NCBI GenBank assembly: GCA_903927685.1
Contig: CAIYOB010000899.1
Span: 1 to 13,479, forward strand
Source: an uncultured Planctomycetaceae bacterium
Lineage (GTDB): Bacteria; Planctomycetota; Planctomycetia; Pirellulales; Pirellulaceae
Length of the DNA stretch: 13,479 nucleotides
Reading direction: 5' to 3'
This document shows positions 1 to 6,670 of this stretch, in pieces. Under the pieces are notes generated by a model that worked only from the letters and a program-made list of their open reading frames with translations, did no database searches and was not told the DNA's origin. Positions within the stretch are counted from its first letter, which is position 1. Each line of letters starts with the position of its first letter. Made by a program: the position numbers and the translations under genes.

Positions 1-3000
1 ATCGATCGTCCGGCCGCGGAAACGCACGGACGCGGCGTCCTCCCGCAGGCGGCTGCCGCTACAAGCCGAGCATTCCACTTCGCCCACGAACTGCTCCAGC
101 CGAGCTCGGAACGAAGGCGACAGACGCGAGGCCTCTTCCAGGGCGGGGTAGAGGCCCTTGAACTGGAAGCGGAAACCGGGGAAGGCCGGCGGCGAGGCAG
201 CCAGCGAAGCGGCGACCGGGCGACGAGCTTTCTTGGACGCCATCGCGGAAACGCTGCCGGCCGCCGGGGTGTCCGCGGCCACGGGAGCGACCTCGAACCA
301 TTGCTCGCCCGTGCCGTGCATCAGGATCCGCCGATGCCGAGCCCCCAGTTGGTCGAACGGGCGGTCCAGCGGCACGCCCGTGCCGGCCGCGAGGCTGTCC
401 AGCATCGCCCGGGACACGCGGTGATCCAGGTTGGGCCACAAGGCGATGGCCCCGTCGGTCAGCGTCCGCTTGGGGTCGCGGAGCAGCGCCGCCGGGTTCG
501 CGCCAACTTGCACTCCCAGCCCCTGGCACGACTCGCACCAGCCCAAGGGACTGTTGAAGGAAAAGCTGTGCGGCGTCAGCGGCTCAAAACTGCGTCCGCA
601 GCGTTCGCAGGCCAGGTGCTGGCTGTGCGTGCGGACCGGCCAACGGGGCTCGGGCACGTTGTCCAGGACCTGTGCGACGCGGATCACACCTTTGCCCAAC
701 GCCAGCGCATTCTCGACGCTGTCGGCAATCCGCGACCGGGCGTCGGGGCGGACGACGATCCGATCGACGACGATTTCGACGTCGTGCTTGCGACGGCGGT
801 CAATCTCGGGCGGCGACTCGAGCGGGTACGTGACGCCGTCGACGCGGATCCGGACGTAGCCAGCCGCGCGGACTTCGTCCCACAGCGACTCGTACTCGCG
901 GCCGACCTCGATCTCGACCGGGGCCATCACGTACAACCGCGCGCCTGCCGGCTCGGCCATGATCTTGTCCATGATCTCGTCGACCGTCTGGGTGCCGACG
1001 GGCACATCGCAATCGGGACAGTAAGCCTGGCCCAGACGCGCCAGCAGGATCCGCAGGTAGTCGTAGATCTCCGTCACCGTGCCGACGGTCGAGCGAGGCG
1101 TATTGCCCAGGTTCTTCTGCTCGATCGCAATCGCCGGCGACAGGCCGTCAATGTGATCGACCTTCGGCTTCTGCATCTGGCCGACGAATTGGCGGGCGTA
1201 CGAGCTGAGGCTCTCGACGTAACGCCGCTGACCCTCGGCGTAGATCGTGTCCATGGCCAGCGAACTCTTGCCCGAGCCGCTCGGGCCGCAGAACACGGTC
1301 ATCGCGTCGCGGCGAATGCTGGCGTCCACGTTCTTCAGGTTGTGCTGATGAGCGCCCTGGACGGTGATCTCCTGGGCCAGCGTGCCGGGTCCGCGATGCC
1401 CCCGATCCGCCCCGCTCGCGGCGGCCCAGGTGGCGGCCTTGCCACGTTTGTCGCGCATGCCGTGGCGGGACTTGTTGCCCTTCGCCGCCGGCAGCAGGGC
1501 CGCCAGGGCTCGGCCGGTGTAGGAATCCGGACAGGCGGCCAGTTGCTCCGGCGTGCCGCTCGCCACAATCCGCCCGCCGCCGTCGCCGCCCTCGGGCCCC
1601 AAGTCGATGATCCAGTCGGCCGTCTTGACCACGTCCAGGTTGTGTTCGACGACCAGCACCGTGTTGCCGGCGTCGACAAAGTCGTGCAGGACCTTGAGCA
1701 GCAGCTTGATATCGGCAAAATGCAGGCCCGTCGTCGGCTCGTCCAACAAGTACAGCGTCCTGCCGGTGCTGCGTTTGACCAGCTCGCGCGCCAGCTTGAT
1801 CCGCTGGGCCTCGCCACCGGACAGCGTCGGCGACGGTTGGCCCAGCTTCATATAGTCCAGGCCCACGTCGTGCAGCGTCTGCAGCTTGTCGCGCACGTGC
1901 GGAATGTTCTGGAACAAGTCCAGCGCCTGCTGGATGTCCATCTCCAGCACTTCTGCGATCGAGCGGTCCTTGAACTTGACCTGCAGCGTCTCACGGTTGT
2001 AGCGGTGGCCTTCGCACACCGGGCAGGTGACCCAGACGTCGGCCAGAAAGTCCATCTCCAGCCGCGTGCTGCCGTTGCCTTCGCAGGCCTCGCAGCGGCC
2101 GCCGGTGACATTGAAGCTGAACCGGCCCGGCTTGTGCCCCCGCCGCTTGGACTCCGGCATCTGGGCGAACAGGTTGCGGATCTCGTCGAAGACCTTGATG
2201 TACGTGCCCGGATTGGACCGTGGCGTGCGGCCGATCGGCGCCTGGTCGATCGCGATCATCTTGTCCAGCAGCGACAGGCCTTCGATGGCCTGGTGAGCAC
2301 CCGGCTGGCCCTCGCCCCGATTGAGGTCTCGCCGCAGGGCTTCGATCAGGATGTCGTTGACCAGCGAACTCTTGCCCGAGCCCGAGACGCCAGTAACACA
2401 GACGAACAGGCCCAGCGGGATCTCGGCGTCGACGTTCTTCAAGTTGTTGTGCGTTGCGCCCAGCACGCGCAATCGCGACTCGCCCACCGGGCGGCGTTGC
2501 GGCGGCACGTCGATCGCTTGCCGGCCGGACAGGTACTGGCCGGTAATGCTGCGTTCTGCGGCCAGCACCTGGTCGTACGAGCCGGCCACGACGACTTCGC
2601 CGCCCCGCACGCCGGGGCCGGGTCCGAAGTCGATGATGTGATCGGCGGCCCGCATCGTGTCCTCGTCGTGCTCGACCACCAGCACCGTATTGCCCATGTC
2701 CCTCAGCCGCTGGAGGGTCGCCAGCAAACGGTGGTTATCCCGCGGGTGCAAGCCGATGGACGGTTCGTCCAGGATGTACAGCACGCCGACCAGCCCGCAC
2801 CCGATCTGGCCGGCCAGGCGGATTCGCTGCGACTCGCCGCCGGACAGCGTCGGGGCGGTCCGGCCCAGGGTCAGGTAGTCCAGCCCCACATTCAGCAGGA
2901 ACCCCAGCCGCCCTCGGATTTCCTTGAGGACTTCGCCGGCAATCAGCGTGCGCGTCTCGTCCAACTCCAGCGCGCTGAAGAAGTCCGTCGCGTCGCGGAT

Positions 3001-4458
3001 CGACAGATCGCAGACGTCAGGCAGCGACAGCCGAACGTCGCGAAACCGGGGATGCGTGCTGCTCACCTTGACGGCTCGGGCCTGCGGATTCAGGCGTAGG
3101 CCGCGGCAGGCCCCGCACGGCGACGTGCTCATGTACTTTTCCATCTGCCGCAGGTACATGGGGTTCTTGGCATTGCGATAGCGGGACATCAAGTCGGGCA
3201 GGATGCCCTCGAACTTGCCGCCGTACTTGACCGGCGACGCTCCGCCCCGCCAGGTGTACGTGATATGCTCGTCGCCCGTGCCCCACAACAGCAGGTCCTG
3301 CAGCCGCGGTTCGAGGTCGGCCCAAGGCGTTTCGAGCAGCGTGCCGGCCGGCAGGCCCAGCTTCCGCTCCATCGTGTCGGCCACGCCCTGGAAAATGTGT
3401 CGCCGCCAGCGGCCCAAATCGGACCAGCTACCCAGCAGTTCGAAGCAGCCCTTCTTGAACGATTTCTGCCGATTCTCGGCCGGGATCAGCAGCGCTGGAT
3501 CGAACGCGAATCGCTCACCCAACCCGTCGCACTCCGGGCACATGCCTTGGGGACTGTTGAAGCTGAACAGCTGCGGGCTGGGCGGTTCGAAACTGACGCC
3601 GCATTCGCCGCAGGCGTAGGCCGCCGAAAAGACGATGTCGTCGCTCCCCGGGCCGCCGGCCGCGGGGGGCAAGGGCGAGTCGTCGCCGGGGGGCCGTTTC
3701 TTCGCTGCCCCGCTGCGGGCCGGCCTGTCCTCGTCCTCGCCCTGCACGGCCACGATCAGGTTGCCCTTGCCGATCTTCAGCGCCAGTTCGATCGCTTCGG
3801 CCAACCGCGGCCGAATCGCCGATTTAACCACCAGCCGATCGACGACCACCTCGATGTTGTGCCGCATCTGCCGATCCAGCTGCAGGTCGTCGGTCAGCGA
3901 TACCACCGCGCCGTCGACGCGAGCGCGGACGAACCCCTGTTTCAGCAGATCCGTGAACAGATCGCGGTACTCGCCTTTCTGGCCGCGGATCAGCGGGGCG
4001 AGCACGCTCAGGCGTGTACCCTCCGCCAGTTGCAGGATCCGGGCGAGAATCTGCTCCCGGGTCTGAGCGGTGATGGGCTGACCGCATTTGGGGCAAAAGC
4101 CTTGGCCCACGCGGGCGAATAGGACACGCAGATAGTCGTAAATCTCGGTAATCGTGCCGACCGTCGAGCGGGGATTGGAGCCCGTGGACTTCTGCGAGAT
4201 GGAAATCGAGGGGCTCAAACCGCCGATGTAGTCCGCGTCCGGCTTGGGCATCTGGCCTAGGAACTGGCGGGCAAAGCTGGACAAGCTCTCCACATACCGC
4301 CGCTGGCCCTCGGCGTACAGCGTATCGAAGGCCAGGGAACTCTTGCCCGACCCGCTGACACCCGTGAAACAGATCAACTTGTTCCGTGGCAGGACCAGAT
4401 CGACGTCCCGCAAGTTGTGTTCGCGGGCGCCTTTGACGACGATATCCGAGGCTGGCAT
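1..4458 (-). CDS. uvrA: Tandem (double-length) UvrA excinuclease subunit, 3' part outside the window
   Basis: UvrA is the ATP-dependent damage-recognition subunit of nucleotide excision repair and loads UvrB on lesions. The frame is open from ATG 4458, with a TAA three codons upstream, to the left edge (1486 codons, no stop). Unit 1 is complete: Walker A GVSGSGKSS at 33-41, UvrB-binding region about 120-250, zinc cysteines C283/C286/C307/C310 and C448/C451, signature LSGGE 538-542, Walker B DEPSIGLH from 564. Its second half has Walker A 690-698, zinc finger C789/C792/C812/C815, LSGGEAQRI from 879 and DEPTTGLHF from 906. After a basic linker (about 1000-1029) a second unit begins: Walker A GPSGSGKSS 1058-1066, its own UvrB-binding region, C1284/C1287/C1308/C1311 and C1463/C1466. 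Bacterial UvrA is normally about 940 residues, so this is a fusion of two. The frame was checked at all three P-loops and at the edge. Identity is certain; the role of the second unit is not. Confidence 0.96.
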   Translation of the reverse strand, partial: MPASDIVVKGAREHNLRDVDLVLPRNKLICFTGVSGSGKSSLAFDTLYAEGQRRYVESLSSFARQFLGQMPKPDADYIGGLSPSISISQKSTGSNPRSTVGTITEIYDYLRVLFARVGQGFCPKCGQPITAQTREQILARILQLAEGTRLSVLAPLIRGQKGEYRDLFTDLLKQGFVRARVDGAVVSLTDDLQLDRQMRHNIEVVVDRLVVKSAIRPRLAEAIELALKIGKGNLIVAVQGEDEDRPARSGAAKKRPPGDDSPLPPAAGGPGSDDIVFSAAYACGECGVSFEPPSPQLFSFNSPQGMCPECDGLGERFAFDPALLIPAENRQKSFKKGCFELLGSWSDLGRWRRHIFQGVADTMERKLGLPAGTLLETPWADLEPRLQDLLLWGTGDEHITYTWRGGASPVKYGGKFEGILPDLMSRYRNAKNPMYLRQMEKYMSTSPCGACRGLRLNPQARAVKVSSTHPRFRDVRLSLPDVCDLSIRDATDFFSALELDETRTLIAGEVLKEIRGRLGFLLNVGLDYLTLGRTAPTLSGGESQRIRLAGQIGCGLVGVLYILDEPSIGLHPRDNHRLLATLQRLRDMGNTVLVVEHDEDTMRAADHIIDFGPGPGVRGGEVVVAGSYDQVLAAERSITGQYLSGRQAIDVPPQRRPVGESRLRVLGATHNNLKNVDAEIPLGLFVCVTGVSGSGKSSLVNDILIEALRRDLNRGEGQPGAHQAIEGLSLLDKMIAIDQAPIGRTPRSNPGTYIKVFDEIRNLFAQMPESKRRGHKPGRFSFNVTGGRCEACEGNGSTRLEMDFLADVWVTCPVCEGHRYNRETLQVKFKDRSIAEVLEMDIQQALDLFQNIPHVRDKLQTLHDVGLDYMKLGQPSPTLSGGEAQRIKLARELVKRSTGRTLYLLDEPTTGLHFADIKLLLKVLHDFVDAGNTVLVVEHNLDVVKTADWIIDLGPEGGDGGGRIVASGTPEQLAACPDSYTGRALAALLPAAKGNKSRHGMRDKRGKAATWAAASGADRGHRGPGTLAQEITVQGAHQHNLKNVDASIRRDAMTVFCGPSGSGKSSLAMDTIYAEGQRRYVESLSSYARQFVGQMQKPKVDHIDGLSPAIAIEQKNLGNTPRSTVGTVTEIYDYLRILLARLGQAYCPDCDVPVGTQTVDEIMDKIMAEPAGARLYVMAPVEIEVGREYESLWDEVRAAGYVRIRVDGVTYPLESPPEIDRRRKHDVEIVVDRIVVRPDARSRIADSVENALALGKGVIRVAQVLDNVPEPRWPVRTHSQHLACERCGRSFEPLTPHSFSFNSPLGWCESCQGLGVQVGANPAALLRDPKRTLTDGAIALWPNLDHRVSRAMLDSLAAGTGVPLDRPFDQLGARHRRILMHGTGEQWFEVAPVAADTPAAGSVSAMASKKARRPVAASLAASPPAFPGFRFQFKGLYPALEEASRLSPSFRARLEQFVGEVECSACSGSRLREDAASVRFRGRTID

Positions 4459-4519
4459 AAGCGGTTACGGCGACGAAGAAGGGAAATACCCAGGGCGTCG
4501 GACCGACGACGCACGACGT

Positions 4520-4547
4520 ATTGTAGGCACGCGGACATCCGGCACAA
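4520..4547 (-). promoter_or_regulatory. Candidate sigma-70-type promoter for uvrA
   Basis: Reading the minus strand, TTGTGC (4547-4542) and TACAAT (4525-4520) are separated by 16 bp. The -10 matches five of six consensus bases; the -35 matches only TTG. The predicted start near 4513 would give a leader of about 55 nt before the uvrA ATG. No convincing Shine-Dalgarno sequence and no LexA-like palindrome was seen in the 189-bp gap between the two minus-strand genes, so SOS control is not supported by the sequence. Confidence 0.35.
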
Positions 4548-4647
4548 GCCGCGCAAATCTGGCAGGTGTTTTCGTCCGCTCACTGGCGAGCGAGATTCCG
4601 CGTCGCCCAAATCCGGACCAGCGGGGTCGCTTGATGGCGTGGATGCC

Positions 4648-5733
4648 TCACTGCATGTCCGACGCTTCGCCCGCCGGCAAACAGAAAAGTGCCCGCCGGG
4701 CGACCGCGTACTTCGCGACCGCTTGCCGGATCTCGGGTGGCAAGCGGAGTTCGAGTCGTTCGCTGTCGGCCGCCTGCCCACCGTACACAAGCGTCTCGGC
4801 CACCTCGTGCGGCAACGCCGCGTCCGCTCCTTCCAGCATCGCCCCAACCCGTTGAACCACGGAGGGATAGAACCGCCGCTGCAGTTCCTTTCGGTTGGCT
4901 GAAATCGTCTTCAACAGTTCCGCCTCGGCGCGGACCAGACGTCCCGCCGCCGCCTTGGCTGACGCATCGCCCTCGGCATACAAAGCCACGACGAATTTCC
5001 GCTGGCCGCAGACGACTTGCCCGTCCGGCGTCCCAAACAGCCCTGGCGCCGAGGCCGACGCCGAACACGACAGATGCACATAGTCCGCCCGCCAGCTGCG
5101 GGGCACGCGGAACACGATCGCAAAGTGTTTTGCCCCTTCCAGCGAGGTACTGCGGGAAGGCTTCAGCTTGAAGTACACCCCAGAGCCCCGATCCAGAGTC
5201 CCGCTCGCAGCCACGGCGTTCATCGGCGGCACCAATTCGTAACGGGTGGAATCCGTCGACTTGGCAGCCAATTCGCCGGACCCGGTGACCTTCAAAGGCC
5301 ACGCCAGGGGAGCCGTCACCGCCCCGCCGATCCCCTTGGTCGACTCCTGCTTCTTCTCGACGGTCACATTGCCAGCCAAATCGCTCGCCAAGGTCGTTCG
5401 GGGCAGGTAATCCACCATCCGCATCGTCTGTCGCGGGCTATCGAAGCGGTAGAAAAACTGCAGCAAATCTCCTTCGGCGCCTTGCCGGATCAGCGACGAC
5501 ACTTCGATCCTCGCCTCCACCAGCCGCTCGTCGGGATTCGCCGACGCAAATTCGCTGGTCGTCACATCGCGGCACCCGACCGAAGGCGACACGTCGAACG
5601 AAACCTCGGGCGGGGTAGCCGCCAACGACTGGGTTATGCCGCTAGCACCCAGCTCAAACACTGCGGCGAGCAGAACCGACCTGAATTGAATCCCCCAGAC
5701 AGAAAACGCGGCGAGCGAGCAAACCCGATCCAT
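4648..5733 (-). CDS. Secreted protein of unknown function, 361 aa
   Basis: I do not recognise the family. The start is ATG 5733, preceded by GGAG with 10 nt spacing. The N-terminus looks like a Sec signal peptide: basic residues at R3 and R18, a hydrophobic stretch around 19-30, and a plausible cut after SLAA at 39. The mature part has five-residue-spaced polar and hydrophobic alternation suggesting beta structure over about 42-255, including HFAIVFRVPRSW (203-214) and RKFVVALYAEGD (245-256). A helical, charged segment follows at about 256-287. Cysteines C54, C223, C242 and C351 remain after cleavage and could form disulfides. No catalytic motif, lipobox or membrane anchor is visible. It lies 189 bp upstream of uvrA on the same strand, but the uvrA promoter candidate in the gap argues against a necessary operon. 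It is divergent from the pilin-like gene at 6198. Coding status is well supported; function is unknown. Confidence 0.85.
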   Translation of the reverse strand: MDRVCSLAAFSVWGIQFRSVLLAAVFELGASGITQSLAATPPEVSFDVSPSVGCRDVTTSEFASANPDERLVEARIEVSSLIRQGAEGDLLQFFYRFDSPRQTMRMVDYLPRTTLASDLAGNVTVEKKQESTKGIGGAVTAPLAWPLKVTGSGELAAKSTDSTRYELVPPMNAVAASGTLDRGSGVYFKLKPSRSTSLEGAKHFAIVFRVPRSWRADYVHLSCSASASAPGLFGTPDGQVVCGQRKFVVALYAEGDASAKAAAGRLVRAEAELLKTISANRKELQRRFYPSVVQRVGAMLEGADAALPHEVAETLVYGGQAADSERLELRLPPEIRQAVAKYAVARRALFCLPAGEASDMQ

Positions 5734-5832
5734 CTGTTGGCAACTCCGTCCACGATGGCACGGGCGTCCAGCCTGTGCACCTCCCCCTCCTCGTCCCGGC
5801 GGAGGCCGTCAAGATAAACTCCATGTATCCGA

Positions 5833-5860
5833 ATGTTAGCGCCCGGCATCCGGTGGTCAA
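5833..5860 (-). promoter_or_regulatory. Candidate promoter for the secreted protein gene
   Basis: On the minus strand TTGACC (5860-5855) and TAACAT (5838-5833) lie 16 bp apart, matching five and four of six sigma-70 consensus bases. The implied start near 5826 leaves a leader of roughly 93 nt before ATG 5733. This is a consensus match by eye only. Confidence 0.3.
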
Positions 5861-5910
5861 GACGCATCGGCTCCAGGAAAGCAGAAGACCAACACCAACG
5901 TTGAAGAGCA

Positions 5911-5973
5911 CAACAATTTGTTGTCAACACCGGAGTTAACAGGGAGCGTTAATTGTCAACCTACGATGTCAAC
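5911..5973. promoter_or_regulatory. Cluster of short palindromes and TGTCAAC/GTTAAC repeats, candidate activator-binding region
   Basis: The 63-bp stretch contains a perfect 13-bp palindrome CAACAA-T-TTGTTG (5911-5923), the overlapping 9-bp palindrome GTTG-T-CAAC (5920-5928) and GTTAACAG (5935-5942). TTGTCAAC occurs twice (5921-5928 and 5953-5960), exactly 32 bp or about three helical turns apart, and a third TGTCAAC sits at 5967-5973. GTTAACAG also occurs at 12207 in front of the paralogous gene. The position, about 130-190 bp upstream of a -24/-12 element, is where activators of sigma-54 promoters usually bind. Binding is inferred. Confidence 0.45.
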
Positions 5974-6000
5974 TCCAGAGGTGGGTCGCTAGCCGGAGTC

Positions 6001-6029
6001 ACAATCGTTCGACAGCGTTCGTTGATTGT
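6001..6029. promoter_or_regulatory. Loose inverted repeat ACAATC/GATTGT
   Basis: ACAATC (6001-6006) and GATTGT (6024-6029) form a 6-bp inverted repeat with a 17-bp spacer, 75-100 bp upstream of the -24/-12 element. It could be a second operator, but it is short enough to occur by chance and has no counterpart in front of the paralogue. Confidence 0.2.
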
Positions 6030-6101
6030 TCGCCAGGAATTCCCGCGGTTTCCTCGCTCTTTGCACTAATCTCCATCTCTTGCCTGCAAAATCCGCATCA
6101 C

Positions 6102-6117
6102 CGGCACGATTGGTGCA
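6102..6117 (+). promoter_or_regulatory. Sigma-54-type -24/-12 promoter of pilin-like gene 1
   Basis: CGGCACGATTGGTGCA matches the sigma-54 consensus TGGCACGRNNNTTGCW at all but two defined positions. It has the essential GG (6103-6104) and GC (6115-6116) exactly 10 bp apart. Transcription would begin near 6128, leaving a leader of about 70 nt. A nearly identical element precedes the paralogous gene at 12514, which makes chance less likely. Sigma-54 control of pilin genes is known in other bacteria, for example pilA of Pseudomonas and Myxococcus. Confidence 0.6.
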
Positions 6118-6197
6118 CACCGACTTTCGTGAACATCCGGCGACGGTAAGGCACGCGGCCTGATTAGCTTTCTTATGCGAACGTGAGGGAGATTCCA

Positions 6198-6542
6198 ATG
6201 AGACAACTGTGGAATGACGAAGCAGCCTTTGTGGTTTCAGCCGACCTGGTTCTGGTTTCATCGATTCTAGTGCTTGGCCTGATGGTCGGCTTGGCTACGC
6301 TTCGCGATCAGATCGTGCAGGAGTTGGCTGACGTTGGTGTAGCGTTCAGCGCCCTTAATCAAGGTTTCGACTGGGATGGAATTACCGGGCATACCTCGTC
6401 GGTCGCCGGCTCAGCGTTCGCGGACACCACGGACTTCTGCGATGTAGATATCAACGGCGATGTGGAACCGGTCGACGCCCCGGCACTGGGGATCGTGGTC
6501 AATGCTGACGCACAGCCGATCGAGACTCCTTCAGGCCCTTAG
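6198..6542 (+). CDS. Small pilin-like membrane protein 1 (Flp-like paralogue), 114 aa
   Basis: The chosen start is ATG 6198, with GAGGGA at 6185-6190 as ribosome-binding site. An in-frame GTG at 6183 overlaps that site and is less likely. The protein begins MRQLWNDEAAFVVSADLVLV: a short charged leader followed by one hydrophobic segment (about 11-32), then an amphipathic helix (about 33-50) and the motif GITGHTSS followed by a conserved DTTDFCD. This layout resembles Flp/TadE-type pilins. It is about two thirds identical (53 of 79 residues by eye) to the protein at 12514. It has alanine where that protein has glycine before the hydrophobic segment, and aspartate (D16) where that one has glutamate. 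Processing by a prepilin peptidase is therefore doubtful. The C-terminal 30 residues are acidic and proline-rich. It is not next to Tad genes in this window. It could be a minor subunit, a membrane-anchored variant or a decaying duplicate. Confidence 0.85.
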   Translation: MRQLWNDEAAFVVSADLVLVSSILVLGLMVGLATLRDQIVQELADVGVAFSALNQGFDWDGITGHTSSVAGSAFADTTDFCDVDINGDVEPVDAPALGIVVNADAQPIETPSGP

Positions 6543-6670
6543 GGCGATGCAGGGGTTGCCAGTTTCTCTCGATCTCCAATCCCCCGGATTCTAGCCGGGC
6601 TCGCTCCAATTCCAAGCTATCCTAAAGATGGACTCTGCCGTTGCGGTGGACAGTTGGAGCCTGCCTGACA

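Larger units (their letters stand above)
5734..6197. other. Divergent intergenic region with regulatory motifs
   Basis: These 464 bp separate a minus-strand secreted-protein gene from the plus-strand pilin-like gene. Short open frames here lack ribosome-binding sites and protein-like composition. The region holds a candidate minus-strand promoter, a cluster of short palindromes and repeats at 5911-5973, a looser dyad at 6001-6029 and a sigma-54-type element at 6102-6117. These are listed separately. Confidence 0.7.

Noticed and set aside
301..3099. A 932-codon open frame on the plus strand
   Set aside because: It is antisense to the UvrA frame, whose motifs are unmistakable and in one continuous frame. 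The plus-strand translation is rich in Arg, Ala, Gln and His with no motif, as expected for a GC-rich antisense frame.
3265..4122. A 285-codon plus-strand open frame
   Set aside because: Also a complement of the UvrA coding frame, with no ribosome-binding site or recognisable protein features.
4459..4647. SOS box upstream of uvrA
   Set aside because: No palindrome resembling a LexA site was found in the gap on either strand.
5634..5930. Minus-strand open frames overlapping the 5' end of the secreted-protein gene
   Set aside because: They run through the candidate promoter and leader and overlap the better-supported gene in another frame. Composition is not protein-like.
6444..6510. EF-hand or dockerin-like motif in the tail of pilin-like protein 1 (DINGDVEPVDAP)
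   Set aside because: The acidic residues do not keep the spacing of a calcium loop, there is only one copy, and the aligned tail of the paralogue has no trace of it.
6583..6599. Small hairpin CCCGG/CCGGG after pilin-like gene 1 as a terminator
   Set aside because: The stem is only 5 bp and no T-run follows, so it does not qualify as an intrinsic terminator.
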